From TWA4 sp964613155 (GTDB taxonomy: Bacteria > Bacillota > Clostridia > Lachnospirales > Lachnospiraceae), in assembly GCA_964613155.1 (NCBI GenBank), contig CAZTHP010000073.1, forward strand, positions 1 to 13,904: 13,904 nt of DNA, written 5' to 3'. Below the pieces are notes generated by a model. That model had not been told where the DNA came from. It saw nothing but the letters and a program-made list of their open reading frames with translations, and ran no database searches. Below, in pieces: positions 7,087-13,904 of the stretch (its first letter is position 1; the number at the start of each line of letters is the position of its first letter). Position numbers and translations under genes: made by a program.

Positions 7087-7902
7087 ATGAACTTAATTGT
7101 AACCCTATTTCAACTAAAAAATGATATCGTAGAAAAAAAAGTGACCATCTACGCTGCTCAGTCTGCTTTTTTTCTCCAGCTTTCGGTGATTCCCTTTTTG
7201 ATGGCGCTGCTGAACGTCTTCCAATTTGTTTCACCGCGGGCATTGGAAACCTTATTTCAATTTCTTCACCGTATGACTTCGGATACGTTTTCCCACACTT
7301 TAACCTATCTGATCAACGAGCTTTCCGTTCAGTCAAACGGTGCTTTAATCTCCGTTTCCTTAGTGAGCGCTCTCTGGTCTTCTTCGAAAGGCGTTTATGC
7401 ACTTGAACGGGGATTAAATGAAATCTACAAGACCCAAAAAGAGCATGGCTTTCTGCAGGCACGATTCATCAGCTTTTTTTACATGATTTTTTTAGTGATC
7501 ATTTTGCTGTTTACCATGATCGTCTTAATGTTCGGCAGCAGTATCCAGAATCTGATCGGACGCTTTCTTCCGCCCTTATATCAGATTATAAAATTATTTC
7601 TGCAATTTCGCCTTCTGGCCGCTATTCCGATCCTGATCGTCTTTTTTATGTGTCTGTATACCTTTTATCCCGGAAGAAATGTCCGGTTTCGAGAACAGTT
7701 CGGCGGTGCTGTTTTTTCTGCCGCTGCCTGGATTTTATTTTCATTTGCCTATGAATATTATCTGCAGAATATTTCCAACTACTCCCGGATTTACGGCAGC
7801 TTAGGCGCAGTTCTACTGCTTCTGCTGTGGATCTACTTTGATATCTGCATTCTGCTGTTTGGCGCAGAATTTAATGCCTTTCGGCAGCAGCAAAAAGAAT
7901 AA
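7087..7902 (+). CDS. YihY/BrkB-family inner membrane protein
   Basis: Integral membrane protein of the YihY/virulence factor BrkB family (once mislabelled RNase BN). The molecular function is not established. It has 271 residues, typical for the family, with about six hydrophobic segments (near 24-46, 85-100, 127-149, 173-193, 206-222, 236-260). Family signatures seen: AAQSAFFLQLSVIPF (23-37), ALWSSSKGVYALERGLNEIY (95-114), LYTFYPGRNVRFREQFGGA (190-208), and near the end YGSLGAVLLLLLWIYFD followed by LLFGAEFNAF. The ATG has AAGAAAGAGG five bases upstream. A hairpin separates it from the preceding gene, and its 3' end nearly touches the convergent acyltransferase gene. Confidence 0.9.
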   Translation: MNLIVTLFQLKNDIVEKKVTIYAAQSAFFLQLSVIPFLMALLNVFQFVSPRALETLFQFLHRMTSDTFSHTLTYLINELSVQSNGALISVSLVSALWSSSKGVYALERGLNEIYKTQKEHGFLQARFISFFYMIFLVIILLFTMIVLMFGSSIQNLIGRFLPPLYQIIKLFLQFRLLAAIPILIVFFMCLYTFYPGRNVRFREQFGGAVFSAAAWILFSFAYEYYLQNISNYSRIYGSLGAVLLLLLWIYFDICILLFGAEFNAFRQQQKE

Positions 7903-7909
7903 TTTCACT

Positions 7910-8575
7910 TTACTGCTTCTGTGTGACTTCTCCCTGGTTCTTATAAATCGCATTCGCTGGAACAAATTTACGGACACTGGAAAGCGGATAAATATTGCTG
8001 TTGGGGCCGATCACAGTACCCGGATTTAAAATACTTCCGCATCCGACTTCGACCTCATCGCCGATCATCGCCCCTACTTTTTTACGACCTGTCGGCAGAT
8101 TGCCTTCGGGTGTGTGGATTTCAACCAGTTTTTTATCCGATTTGACATTAGAAGTGATCGAACCTGCTCCCATATGCGCGCGGTATCCTAAAATGGAATC
8201 GCCTACATAATTATAATGCGGTACCTGCACCCCATCAAATAAAATGACATTTTTTAATTCAGTGGAGTTTCCAACAACTGCGTGATCGCCTACCAGTGCA
8301 TTCCCCCGGATAAAAGCACAATGACGAATTTCGGTTTCTTCGCCAATAATCGCAGGACCTGTAATCGATGCTGTCGGTGCTACTTTCGCAGATTTGGCAA
8401 TCCAGATCTGCTCTCCTCGTTCTTCATAACGATCTTTTGGCAGTTTCGGCCCCAATTCCAAGATGAAATCGCCGATTTCTGCCAGCGCTTCCCAGGGATA
8501 TTCTGTTTTTTCCAGTAATTTTGCTGCTTTTGTATGCGTCAGATCGTACAATGCTGCTGTTTTACATTCTTTCAT
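7910..8575 (-). CDS. GlmU C-domain-like left-handed beta-helix acyltransferase
   Basis: Probable sugar or sugar-nucleotide acyltransferase related to the acetyltransferase domain of GlmU, with no uridylyltransferase (pyrophosphorylase) domain. The 221 residues comprise a helical N-terminal part (1-48, with YPWEALAEIGDFILELG) and hexapeptide-repeat coils from about 57 to 205. VPHYNYVGDSILG (118-130), then HMGAGSITSN, matches the GlmU stretch holding the acetyl-transfer histidine, so His120 is the likely base. KVGAMIGDEVEVGCGSILNP (166-185) continues the helix. The ATG follows GAGAGGTAACGGA. It is often annotated as UDP-N-acetylglucosamine pyrophosphorylase, but the nucleotidyltransferase fold is absent, so that name is doubtful; the substrate is unknown. 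No terminator is seen between topB and this gene, suggesting co-transcription. It converges with yihY, 7 bases apart. Confidence 0.85.
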   Translation of the reverse strand: MKECKTAALYDLTHTKAAKLLEKTEYPWEALAEIGDFILELGPKLPKDRYEERGEQIWIAKSAKVAPTASITGPAIIGEETEIRHCAFIRGNALVGDHAVVGNSTELKNVILFDGVQVPHYNYVGDSILGYRAHMGAGSITSNVKSDKKLVEIHTPEGNLPTGRKKVGAMIGDEVEVGCGSILNPGTVIGPNSNIYPLSSVRKFVPANAIYKNQGEVTQKQ

Positions 8576-8694
8576 TCCGTTACCTCTCTTTGTGAACTTT
8601 CGATTGTTTTCTTCATGATGGTTTTCATCACAAATCTGCTTTGACTACAATCAACTTTACGTTGACTGCCATTTGCTTTGGCTACAAATTCCAT
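8572..8694 (-). CDS. Possible 40-residue small ORF between topB and the acyltransferase
   Basis: An open frame begins MEFVAKANGSQRKVDC, and its TGA overlaps the acyltransferase ATG as ATGA, the layout of translationally coupled genes. It fills nearly the whole gap after topB. Against it: no good Shine-Dalgarno before the ATG (only CTGGATTGCAGCGA), a degenerate direct repeat inside, and no family I recognise. Composition is basic with several Ser/Gln, and there is no signal peptide. It could equally be untranslated leader. Confidence 0.25.
   Translation of the reverse strand: MEFVAKANGSQRKVDCSQSRFVMKTIMKKTIESSQREVTE
8637..8687 (-). repeat. 14-bp direct repeat flanking an inverted repeat
   Basis: On the plus strand TGCTTTGACTACAA (8637-8650) recurs as TGCTTTGGCTACAA (8674-8687), one mismatch, 37 bases apart. 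Between them lies TCAAC-TTTAC-GTTGA (8651-8665), a small inverted repeat. AATGG motifs nearby recur too, suggesting degenerate short repeats in the topB/acyltransferase gap. Confidence 0.6.
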
Positions 8695-8708
8695 TCGCTG
8701 CAATCCAG

Positions 8709-10778
8709 CTAGCGATAATACTGTTTCAGCTGCTGAAAATTTCTCTGAATGCCGCTGACATTGCGCTTGCGGCGCACATTCTCCGTTCTTCGAATAATGA
8801 ATCCCGATAATTTTTCCATGTATTCCTCTGTTGTAATACTACCTTCTGCTACATAAGTCAATCCTTTTTCCCAACTTGCTGTTAATTCTGGATTTAACAA
8901 ATGTACGATTGAATCGTTTACTACCTCGTAAATCATCTCGCCTAACATCGTGGGTGTAATGACCTGTGTCTTTGCATTTAGCTTCAAATACTGAATATGG
9001 AACAATTTCTTCAAAATTTCTGCTCTGGTTGCCGAAGTTCCGATTCCACTTCCCTTGATCTGTGCCCGCAGTTCTTCATCTTCGATCAACTGACCCGCAT
9101 TTTCCATTGCCAGGATCATCGAACCAGAATTATAGCGCCGAGGCGGAGACGTTTCGCCCTCCTTTATAGAAAAAGCTTCTACCGGGAAGACATCACCTTT
9201 TTTGATTTTTTTCAAAACCTGTAAAAAAACAGCCTGTTCCTGCACAGACATGACTTTTTGACCAGAAATTTCCTCCTCAGAAGAAGCATCAAGCGGCTGC
9301 TGTCCCTTGAATGCCTGGGAAGATACCGAAGCTGTATCTGACGGCAGCGTCTTTTGGTTTGTTTTTTCAGCGGTAACTGCCAGATAACCTTCTTCCGCCA
9401 AAAGCTTTAGGCCAGCAAAAAACTTCTCCTCTTTAATCTGAAATGCCAGCGAATATTTATCATAAACAGCAGGCGGATAGAAAATACTGAGAAACCGGCG
9501 CACGATCATGTCATAAACGCGACTTCCATATCCTTTTAAATTAGAAAGTGCGCGAAGTCCCTGACCTGTTGGAATAATCGCATAGTGATCGGTAATCTGC
9601 TTATCGTTGACATAGCGTGTCTTTGCAATCTTTTGATAAGTTTTGGCATTCAAAATTTCCTGTGCAAAGGAACCTACGCCAGAAAGTGCTGTCAAACCTT
9701 TTAAATTTTTCTCGATTTCCTTTGCTGCTGCCGTTGAAAGTACACGGGCATCGGTTCGAGGATACGTCACTAATTTTTTCTCATACAGCTCCTGTACGAT
9801 TTTCAAGGTTGTATCCGGACTGATTTTCAGACGTTTCGAACATTCATTCTGTAATTCTGCCAGATTATAGAGCAAGGGCGGATTTTTCTTTTCCTTTTTC
9901 TTTTCCTTTAGACAGACAACCGCCTGTGCCGGCCAGGGATTTGAAAGAGAATCCACCAGTGCCTGTGCATCCTCCCGCTGCAGGAAACCATTGTCTTTAT
10001 ACAGCTGATTCGATACAAAATAACGGCTGCCTTCAACTGCTTTCCACTCTGCCTGCACGATCTGTCCATTGCAATTGACCTCTGCCAGAATCCGATAAAA
10101 TGGCGTCTTCACAAAATTACGAATCTCTCGTTCTCGTTTTACAACCATCCCCAGTACACAGGTCATCACACGGCCAACGGAAATAACAGTATAGCGACTG
10201 CCGGTGACCTGGCTGATTTCCCTTCCATACACGAGTGTCAGCAATCTGGAGAAATTAATTCCCATCAGATAATCTTCCCTGGCACGCATATAAGCGGATG
10301 CTGCCAGATTGTCATATACCGACAAATCTTTGGCATTCTGAATTCCTTTTAAAATTTCTTCCTCTGTCTGCGAATCGATCCAGACACGCTTTCTCTGCTT
10401 GCCGGACACCCCTGCCATTTGTTCAACTAAACGGTAAATATATTCTCCCTCTCGACCAGAGTCGGTACAAACATAGATGACTTCTACATCCTTGCGGTTC
10501 AACTGCGTTTTTACAACTTCGAACTGATCCTTCACGGAGTCGATCACTTCGTAGCGATATACCGTCGGAAGAAACGGCAGCGAATCCAGACGCCAGCTTT
10601 TCAGTGCTGGATCGTATACCTCTGGATAACTCATGGTAACCAAATGACCCACACACCAGGTGACAACAAAATGAGCCGACTCCAGATACCCATTTCTGCG
10701 CTGCATCGGTTCTTTCAGTGCCTTGGCAAATTCCTGCGCTACGCTTGGCTTTTCCGCTATATAAAGAAACTTTCCCAC
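8709..10778 (-). CDS. topB: DNA topoisomerase III (type IA)
   Basis: Type IA topoisomerase that passes single strands through a Tyr-linked nick, likely for decatenation of replicated DNA. Numbering from the start chosen here (689 residues): Toprim EKPSVA near the N-terminus and CTDSGREGEYIYRL at 104-117; the topo III form of the nicking loop SVGRVMTC at 200-207; active-site Tyr339 in VTYPRTD; GSGIGTSATRAEIL near 576-589. No C-terminal zinc fingers: it ends in a basic tail, VRRKRNVSG onward. A low-complexity Ser/Glu-rich insertion lies near 470-515. I prefer the GTG at 10778 (VGKFLYIAEKPSVA) because AGGCGGGA stands five bases upstream and family members begin at this point; an in-frame GTG at 10802 adds eight residues but has only AAAAG abutting it. 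It follows pyk after a long hairpin. Confidence 0.92.
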   Translation of the reverse strand: MGKFLYIAEKPSVAQEFAKALKEPMQRRNGYLESAHFVVTWCVGHLVTMSYPEVYDPALKSWRLDSLPFLPTVYRYEVIDSVKDQFEVVKTQLNRKDVEVIYVCTDSGREGEYIYRLVEQMAGVSGKQRKRVWIDSQTEEEILKGIQNAKDLSVYDNLAASAYMRAREDYLMGINFSRLLTLVYGREISQVTGSRYTVISVGRVMTCVLGMVVKREREIRNFVKTPFYRILAEVNCNGQIVQAEWKAVEGSRYFVSNQLYKDNGFLQREDAQALVDSLSNPWPAQAVVCLKEKKKEKKNPPLLYNLAELQNECSKRLKISPDTTLKIVQELYEKKLVTYPRTDARVLSTAAAKEIEKNLKGLTALSGVGSFAQEILNAKTYQKIAKTRYVNDKQITDHYAIIPTGQGLRALSNLKGYGSRVYDMIVRRFLSIFYPPAVYDKYSLAFQIKEEKFFAGLKLLAEEGYLAVTAEKTNQKTLPSDTASVSSQAFKGQQPLDASSEEEISGQKVMSVQEQAVFLQVLKKIKKGDVFPVEAFSIKEGETSPPRRYNSGSMILAMENAGQLIEDEELRAQIKGSGIGTSATRAEILKKLFHIQYLKLNAKTQVITPTMLGEMIYEVVNDSIVHLLNPELTASWEKGLTYVAEGSITTEEYMEKLSGFIIRRTENVRRKRNVSGIQRNFQQLKQYYR

Positions 10779-10816
10779 AAAATCCCGCCTTTTATCTTTC
10801 ACCTTTTATTTTGAAA

Positions 10817-10866
10817 AGGAAAAGCTGTACAGTCGGTACATTTGTCCAACTGTTACAGCTTTTCCT
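10817..10866 (-). terminator. Long hairpin between pyk and topB
   Basis: AGGAAAAGCTGTA (10817-10829) pairs perfectly with TACAGCTTTTCCT (10854-10866). Inside, CAGT (10830-10833) pairs with ACTG (10849-10852) past a single bulged T, giving a stem of 17 bp around a 15-base loop. Read on the minus strand the stem is followed by TTTTC and AT-rich sequence, fitting an intrinsic terminator for pyk. Weak promoter-like matches (TTGTTA, 18 bases, TAACAT) lie upstream between pyk and the hairpin, so a role as leader structure for topB is possible. Confidence 0.65.
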
Positions 10867-10912
10867 GCTCTAAAATGTTACATCATAAATTCTAATTTTA
10901 ACAATTTTAATC

Positions 10913-12349
10913 TTAACGAACGGTAATGACCTGCATTGTATTCGTTACATTCTTAATTACATGCTCGCTCTTGGATACAACACCTGCTGTAATAACAACG
11001 GTATCGCCCGGTTCCAGTAATCCGGCATTCTGTACCAGATCAAATGTGGAATCTACAACTGTAGCACCATCCGCATGCAGCATTTCAGAAAGCATCGGTG
11101 TTACACCCCATAAGATCTGCATCTTACGCAGGTTTGCTTCCTTCGGGCTCAGCGCAAGAATCTGGCAGTGCGGTCTGAATTTTGACATCATTCTCGCAGT
11201 AAAACCAGTCAAAGTAGGAGTAATGATATATTTCGCATTCATATGCAGACCGGTTGCTGCTGCTGCATAAACAACGGAAGTGGAAATACCTTTTCTTCTG
11301 TGTTTTCTTCTCTTTGTGATCATATTTTCATAATCCAGATGAGATTCTGCATTTTCACAAATCTTGCACATCATCTCTAATGCCTGAACCGGATATTTAC
11401 CAGCTGCGGTTTCACCGGAAAGCATCACGCAGTCAGTACCATCGTAAACTGCATTTGCAACGTCTGTTACTTCCGCTCTGGTCGGACGAGGATTGCGGAT
11501 CATGGAATCCAGCATCTGTGTTGCGGTAATAACTGTCTTAAACTGGTTGTTGCACTTAGAGATGATCGTCTTCTGGATATAAGGAACTTCTTCTGCCGGA
11601 ATTTCAACACCCAGGTCACCACGTGCTACCATGATACCATCGCTGGCTTTGATGATTGAATCAATATTGTCCAGACCTTCCTGATTTTCAATCTTGGAAA
11701 TAATCTTGATATCGTTTGCACCATATTCCTGTAAAATTTCACGAATTTCCAGAACTGCATCAACATTACGAACAAAAGATGCTGCAATAAAATCAAATCC
11801 CTGTTCGATACCGAAAATAATATCATCGCGGTCTTTTTCTGTAATTGCAGGAAGATTGATCTTCACATTCGGTACATTAACCCCTTTTCGTTCACCCAGC
11901 TCACCGCCGTTTGCTACGATACAACGGATATCTGGACCTTCTACTGCAACAACTTCCAGACCGATCAGACCATCGTCGATCAGAATCTGGTTGCCAGGTT
12001 CTACATCTTCATTCAGTCCTTCGTAATTAATCTGTACACATTTTTCTGTGCCCTGTACTGGACGAGTTGTCAGTGTAAATTCCTGACCCTGCTCTAAGGT
12101 TACTTTCTTGCCATCTTTTAACGTACAGGTACGAATTTCAGGTCCTTTTGTATCCAACAGTGCTGCTACAGGGATTCCCAATTCCTCCCGAATCTGCTTC
12201 AGCTGCTGAAAACGTGCTTTCTGTTCTGCATGGCTGCCATGTGAAAAATTGAAACGGGCTACATTCATCCCGGCTAAGATCATTGATTTCATTACCTCCG
12301 GATCATCAACCGCAGGTCCCATTGTGCAAATAATTTTTGTTTTTCTCAT
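10913..12349 (-). CDS. pyk: Pyruvate kinase (short form)
   Basis: Last step of glycolysis: phosphoenolpyruvate plus ADP to pyruvate plus ATP, cytoplasmic. The 478 residues begin MRKTKIICTMGPA, the usual family start. Seen: FNFSHGSH near 32-39; LLDTKGPEIRTC, whose Glu is the residue associated with K+ dependence in rabbit and related enzymes; the catalytic lysine in IISKIENQEGLD; the metal/PEP motif MVARGDLGVEIPAEEVP; ATQMLDSMIRNPRPTRAEV; and MLSGETAAGKYP. The C-terminal allosteric domain ends in VTNTMQVITVR, with no extra PEP-utiliser domain as in bacilli. The ATG at 12349 is chosen because AGAAAGGA sits ten bases upstream; an in-frame ATG at 12373 lies before that site and would add eight atypical residues. 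No clear promoter is seen in the 82 bases upstream, so it may be read partly from the rhomboid-like gene. A hairpin follows the stop. Confidence 0.97.
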   Translation of the reverse strand: MRKTKIICTMGPAVDDPEVMKSMILAGMNVARFNFSHGSHAEQKARFQQLKQIREELGIPVAALLDTKGPEIRTCTLKDGKKVTLEQGQEFTLTTRPVQGTEKCVQINYEGLNEDVEPGNQILIDDGLIGLEVVAVEGPDIRCIVANGGELGERKGVNVPNVKINLPAITEKDRDDIIFGIEQGFDFIAASFVRNVDAVLEIREILQEYGANDIKIISKIENQEGLDNIDSIIKASDGIMVARGDLGVEIPAEEVPYIQKTIISKCNNQFKTVITATQMLDSMIRNPRPTRAEVTDVANAVYDGTDCVMLSGETAAGKYPVQALEMMCKICENAESHLDYENMITKRRKHRRKGISTSVVYAAAATGLHMNAKYIITPTLTGFTARMMSKFRPHCQILALSPKEANLRKMQILWGVTPMLSEMLHADGATVVDSTFDLVQNAGLLEPGDTVVITAGVVSKSEHVIKNVTNTMQVITVR

Positions 12350-12394
12350 AAATATGAATTCCTTTCTAAACATATATCAGATACACTCGAAAAC

Positions 12395-12412
12395 AAAGCT
12401 GCTTGCTGCTTT
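12395..12412 (-). terminator. Weak hairpin downstream of the rhomboid-like gene
   Basis: On the minus strand AAAGC, an 8-base loop and GCTTT are followed by GTTTTC. The stem is only 5 bp, so it would at most partly end transcription before pyk. It lies in the 82-base gap between the rhomboid-like gene and pyk. Confidence 0.25.
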
Positions 12413-12431
12413 TATTATGGGGGAGAGTGCA

Positions 12432-13328
12432 TCAGCTTTTTGTTACATGTTTGTGTGTATACAAATGATCTTGACAATATTCGTATGCTCCGTCACATTT
12501 GGAACAATAACGAAATTCTAGATCATCTCCATCTTTTTCAGTTCGGCCGCAGATCGCACACTTATGACGCGTGCCTCCTTTTCCTTTCGGAGCTGCCATT
12601 TTTACTTTTTTCTGATACTCCGCTCTGCGCTTCAACTGTCTGGGTGAATAGCGACTGAACCTTCTGCTGTAAAAGAAATACAGGAAAAAGTTCGCTGCGG
12701 AAAGCAAAGCTGCTACTGCTGAGGGAACCGAAGAATGAATCCCGATCAGCTGCGGTGAAAAGAAGATTGTTAAAAATCCTCCCACGATCGTGGCTGCCAG
12801 AGCCAATCCATCGAGTAATGCCAGCCACTTCATCTTCACTGGCAAAATAAAAAACAAATAAATCTCATAATCCGGGAACTCTGCCCCAAATGCCAAAAAC
12901 AGGGATAGATTCAGATACATCAGGTTCATCTGCAGATCAATCCCCCAGATTCCATATACCAAAAATGCAGCAACAATATGAAGCAGGATTCCGGTGAAAT
13001 AATACAGGTTAAACCGGAAAGCTCCCCAGGTATTCTCCAGTGCTGTACCGATGCTGTAATACAACATACAGAAGAAAAACAGACTCACCAAAGAACCAAA
13101 GGAAATCCCAAACAGCGAACCAGTCGGCGGTTCCAATAAAAAAGTCACTAATCTCCAGACCTGTCCCTGCAGAACCGCTTTTGCACTCAGCTGCAAATAC
13201 TGGTAATAGAACTGCGGCTGTGCGATCTGAAGGACAAAACCTGCTACATTCAGTAGGATCACATAAAACATCAGGTTGTGTATGGCATATCTTCCAAATT
13301 TTCGTTCCAGCTTCTGTAACCAATTCAT
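12432..13328 (-). CDS. Rhomboid-fold membrane protein, probably inactive, with Cys/His tail
   Basis: Six-helix membrane protein resembling rhomboid proteases in layout: an N-terminal helix (near 18-36), WRLVTFLLEP, then ALENTWGAFRFNLYYFTG, as in rhomboid L1 and TM2, and FPDYEIYLFFILPVKMKWLA, the usual stretch after TM4. Where active rhomboids have GxSG before that stretch, this protein reads MYLNLSLFLAFGAEFP; no serine aligns with the nucleophile and the flanking glycines are missing. It is therefore probably a pseudoprotease. After the last helix a basic linker leads to a Cys/His cluster: CAIC, RYCSKC, YCQDH, THKH, a likely zinc ribbon on the cytoplasmic side. The length is about 298 residues. 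I choose the ATG at 13328 with GATGTGA upstream; a GTG at 13337 in the same frame is the alternative. It lies 61 bases after the corA-like gene. The function is unknown. Confidence 0.85.
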   Translation of the reverse strand: MNWLQKLERKFGRYAIHNLMFYVILLNVAGFVLQIAQPQFYYQYLQLSAKAVLQGQVWRLVTFLLEPPTGSLFGISFGSLVSLFFFCMLYYSIGTALENTWGAFRFNLYYFTGILLHIVAAFLVYGIWGIDLQMNLMYLNLSLFLAFGAEFPDYEIYLFFILPVKMKWLALLDGLALAATIVGGFLTIFFSPQLIGIHSSVPSAVAALLSAANFFLYFFYSRRFSRYSPRQLKRRAEYQKKVKMAAPKGKGGTRHKCAICGRTEKDGDDLEFRYCSKCDGAYEYCQDHLYTHKHVTKS

Positions 13329-13389
13329 AATGCTCACATCTTTCTTTTATTCTTTCCGCTGCACACTGCAGCATACCAAAACCATGGTG

Positions 13390-13904
13390 CTAAAACATCT
13401 TTTTGATTTTTAAGATCAACGCCACTAACAGCGATAAGATCAGAGCAAAAATACAGATGATCAAAAAACCATAGACGCTGTCTGCAAACGGCATCCCGCC
13501 TGTATCAACGTTCATCCCGTAAAAACTGGAGACCATAGTCGGAATGGATAACACGATCGTAACGGCTGCCAAAATCTTCATAACCTGGTTCAGATTATTG
13601 GAAATAACCGAGGAAAAGGCATTCATCATACCTTCCAAAATCCCCGAATAAATATTGGCCATCTCAATCGCCTGCTTATTCTCGATAATAACATCTTCCA
13701 AAAGTTCCTCATCCGAGAGATACTTCTCAAAGCGCGGTAATTTTACCAATTTCTCCAGCACAGCTTCATTGGAACGCAGAGACGTTTTAAAATAGACCAG
13801 AGACTTTTCCAGCCCCATCAGCTCAATCAATTCCTGATTGGTCGTACTGCCATCTCCCAGCTTTTTCTCCATCTCATCACTTTCTTTGTCGATCATCCGC
13901 AGAT
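13390..13904 (-). CDS. corA: CorA-family Mg2+ transporter (N-terminus cut by window edge)
   Basis: C-terminal part, about 171 residues, of a CorA/MIT-family divalent-cation channel of the cytoplasmic membrane. Visible: the long stalk helix (from ELIELMGLEKSLVYFKTSL), the acidic willow region DEELLEDVIIENKQA, the pore helix IYSGILEGMMNAFSSVISNN leading into NLNQVMKILAAVTIVLSIPT, the signature YGMNVD at the mouth of the pore, a second membrane helix, and the basic C-terminal tail ILKIKKMF. The GMN motif marks the Mg2+/Co2+ branch over ZntB-like exporters. The frame is open to the right edge, so the start lies outside the window. A 6-bp hairpin (GCTGCA-CAC-TGCAGC, 13358-13372) follows the stop but has no T tract, so read-through into the rhomboid-like gene is likely. 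Confidence 0.93.
   Translation of the reverse strand, partial: LRMIDKESDEMEKKLGDGSTTNQELIELMGLEKSLVYFKTSLRSNEAVLEKLVKLPRFEKYLSDEELLEDVIIENKQAIEMANIYSGILEGMMNAFSSVISNNLNQVMKILAAVTIVLSIPTMVSSFYGMNVDTGGMPFADSVYGFLIICIFALILSLLVALILKIKKMF

Noticed and set aside
12350..12373. Eight-residue N-terminal extension of pyruvate kinase
   Set aside because: The ribosome binding site of the family-typical start falls within the extension, and MRKTKIICT is the normal N-terminus.
13358..13372. Hairpin GCTGCA-CAC-TGCAGC after corA as a terminator
   Set aside because: Short stem with no T tract on the minus strand; left as a note in the corA entry.
1..13904. CRISPR, tRNA, rRNA, insertion sequence, phage or toxin-antitoxin content
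   Set aside because: The repeats found are all inside coding regions or isolated pairs; no spacer-repeat pattern, transposase, integrase or RNA gene was seen.

Overview
The window looks like an ordinary chromosomal stretch from a Firmicute of the class Clostridia, most like Lachnospiraceae. This rests on the protein styles seen: a SpoIIIE-type FtsK next to a TepA-type ClpP homolog, a MurE ending in GKGHE with a TGTKGKTTT P-loop, a short pyruvate kinase without an extra C-terminal domain, and a rhomboid-like protein with a Cys/His tail. Base composition is moderate. Ribosome binding sites are of the AGGAGG/GAGGTGA type. I see no rRNA, tRNA, CRISPR array, insertion sequence or phage gene.

Left part (1-5549), minus strand: an ftsK/spoIIIE gene is followed after 36 bases by murE, which runs off the left edge, so the two are probably one transcript. 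A near-consensus sigma-A promoter (TTGAGT-17-TATAAT) lies about 200 bases upstream of ftsK. The FtsK linker between membrane domain and motor holds three unrelated tandem repeat arrays.

Middle part (5550-7902), plus strand: tepA (ClpP-fold protease homolog) diverges from ftsK. Next comes a small protein whose N-terminal half is five 16-residue His/Cys repeats, with its own good promoter and ribosome binding site. A YihY/BrkB-family membrane protein follows. A perfect 13-bp hairpin separates the last two.

Right part (7910-13904), minus strand, in transcription order: the end of a CorA-type Mg2+ channel, a rhomboid-fold membrane protein that appears to lack the protease serine, pyruvate kinase, a long hairpin, a topoisomerase III homolog (likely GTG start), a possible 40-residue ORF, and a GlmU-like left-handed beta-helix acyltransferase. 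The acyltransferase converges on yihY with 7 bases between stop codons.

Most genes are housekeeping: envelope synthesis, chromosome handling, glycolysis and ion transport. The least explained items are the His/Cys repeat protein, the repeat-filled FtsK linker, the degenerate rhomboid with a metal-site-like tail, and the short ORF between topB and the acyltransferase. I found no convincing new multi-gene system; the His/Cys repeat protein is the best candidate for something poorly described.
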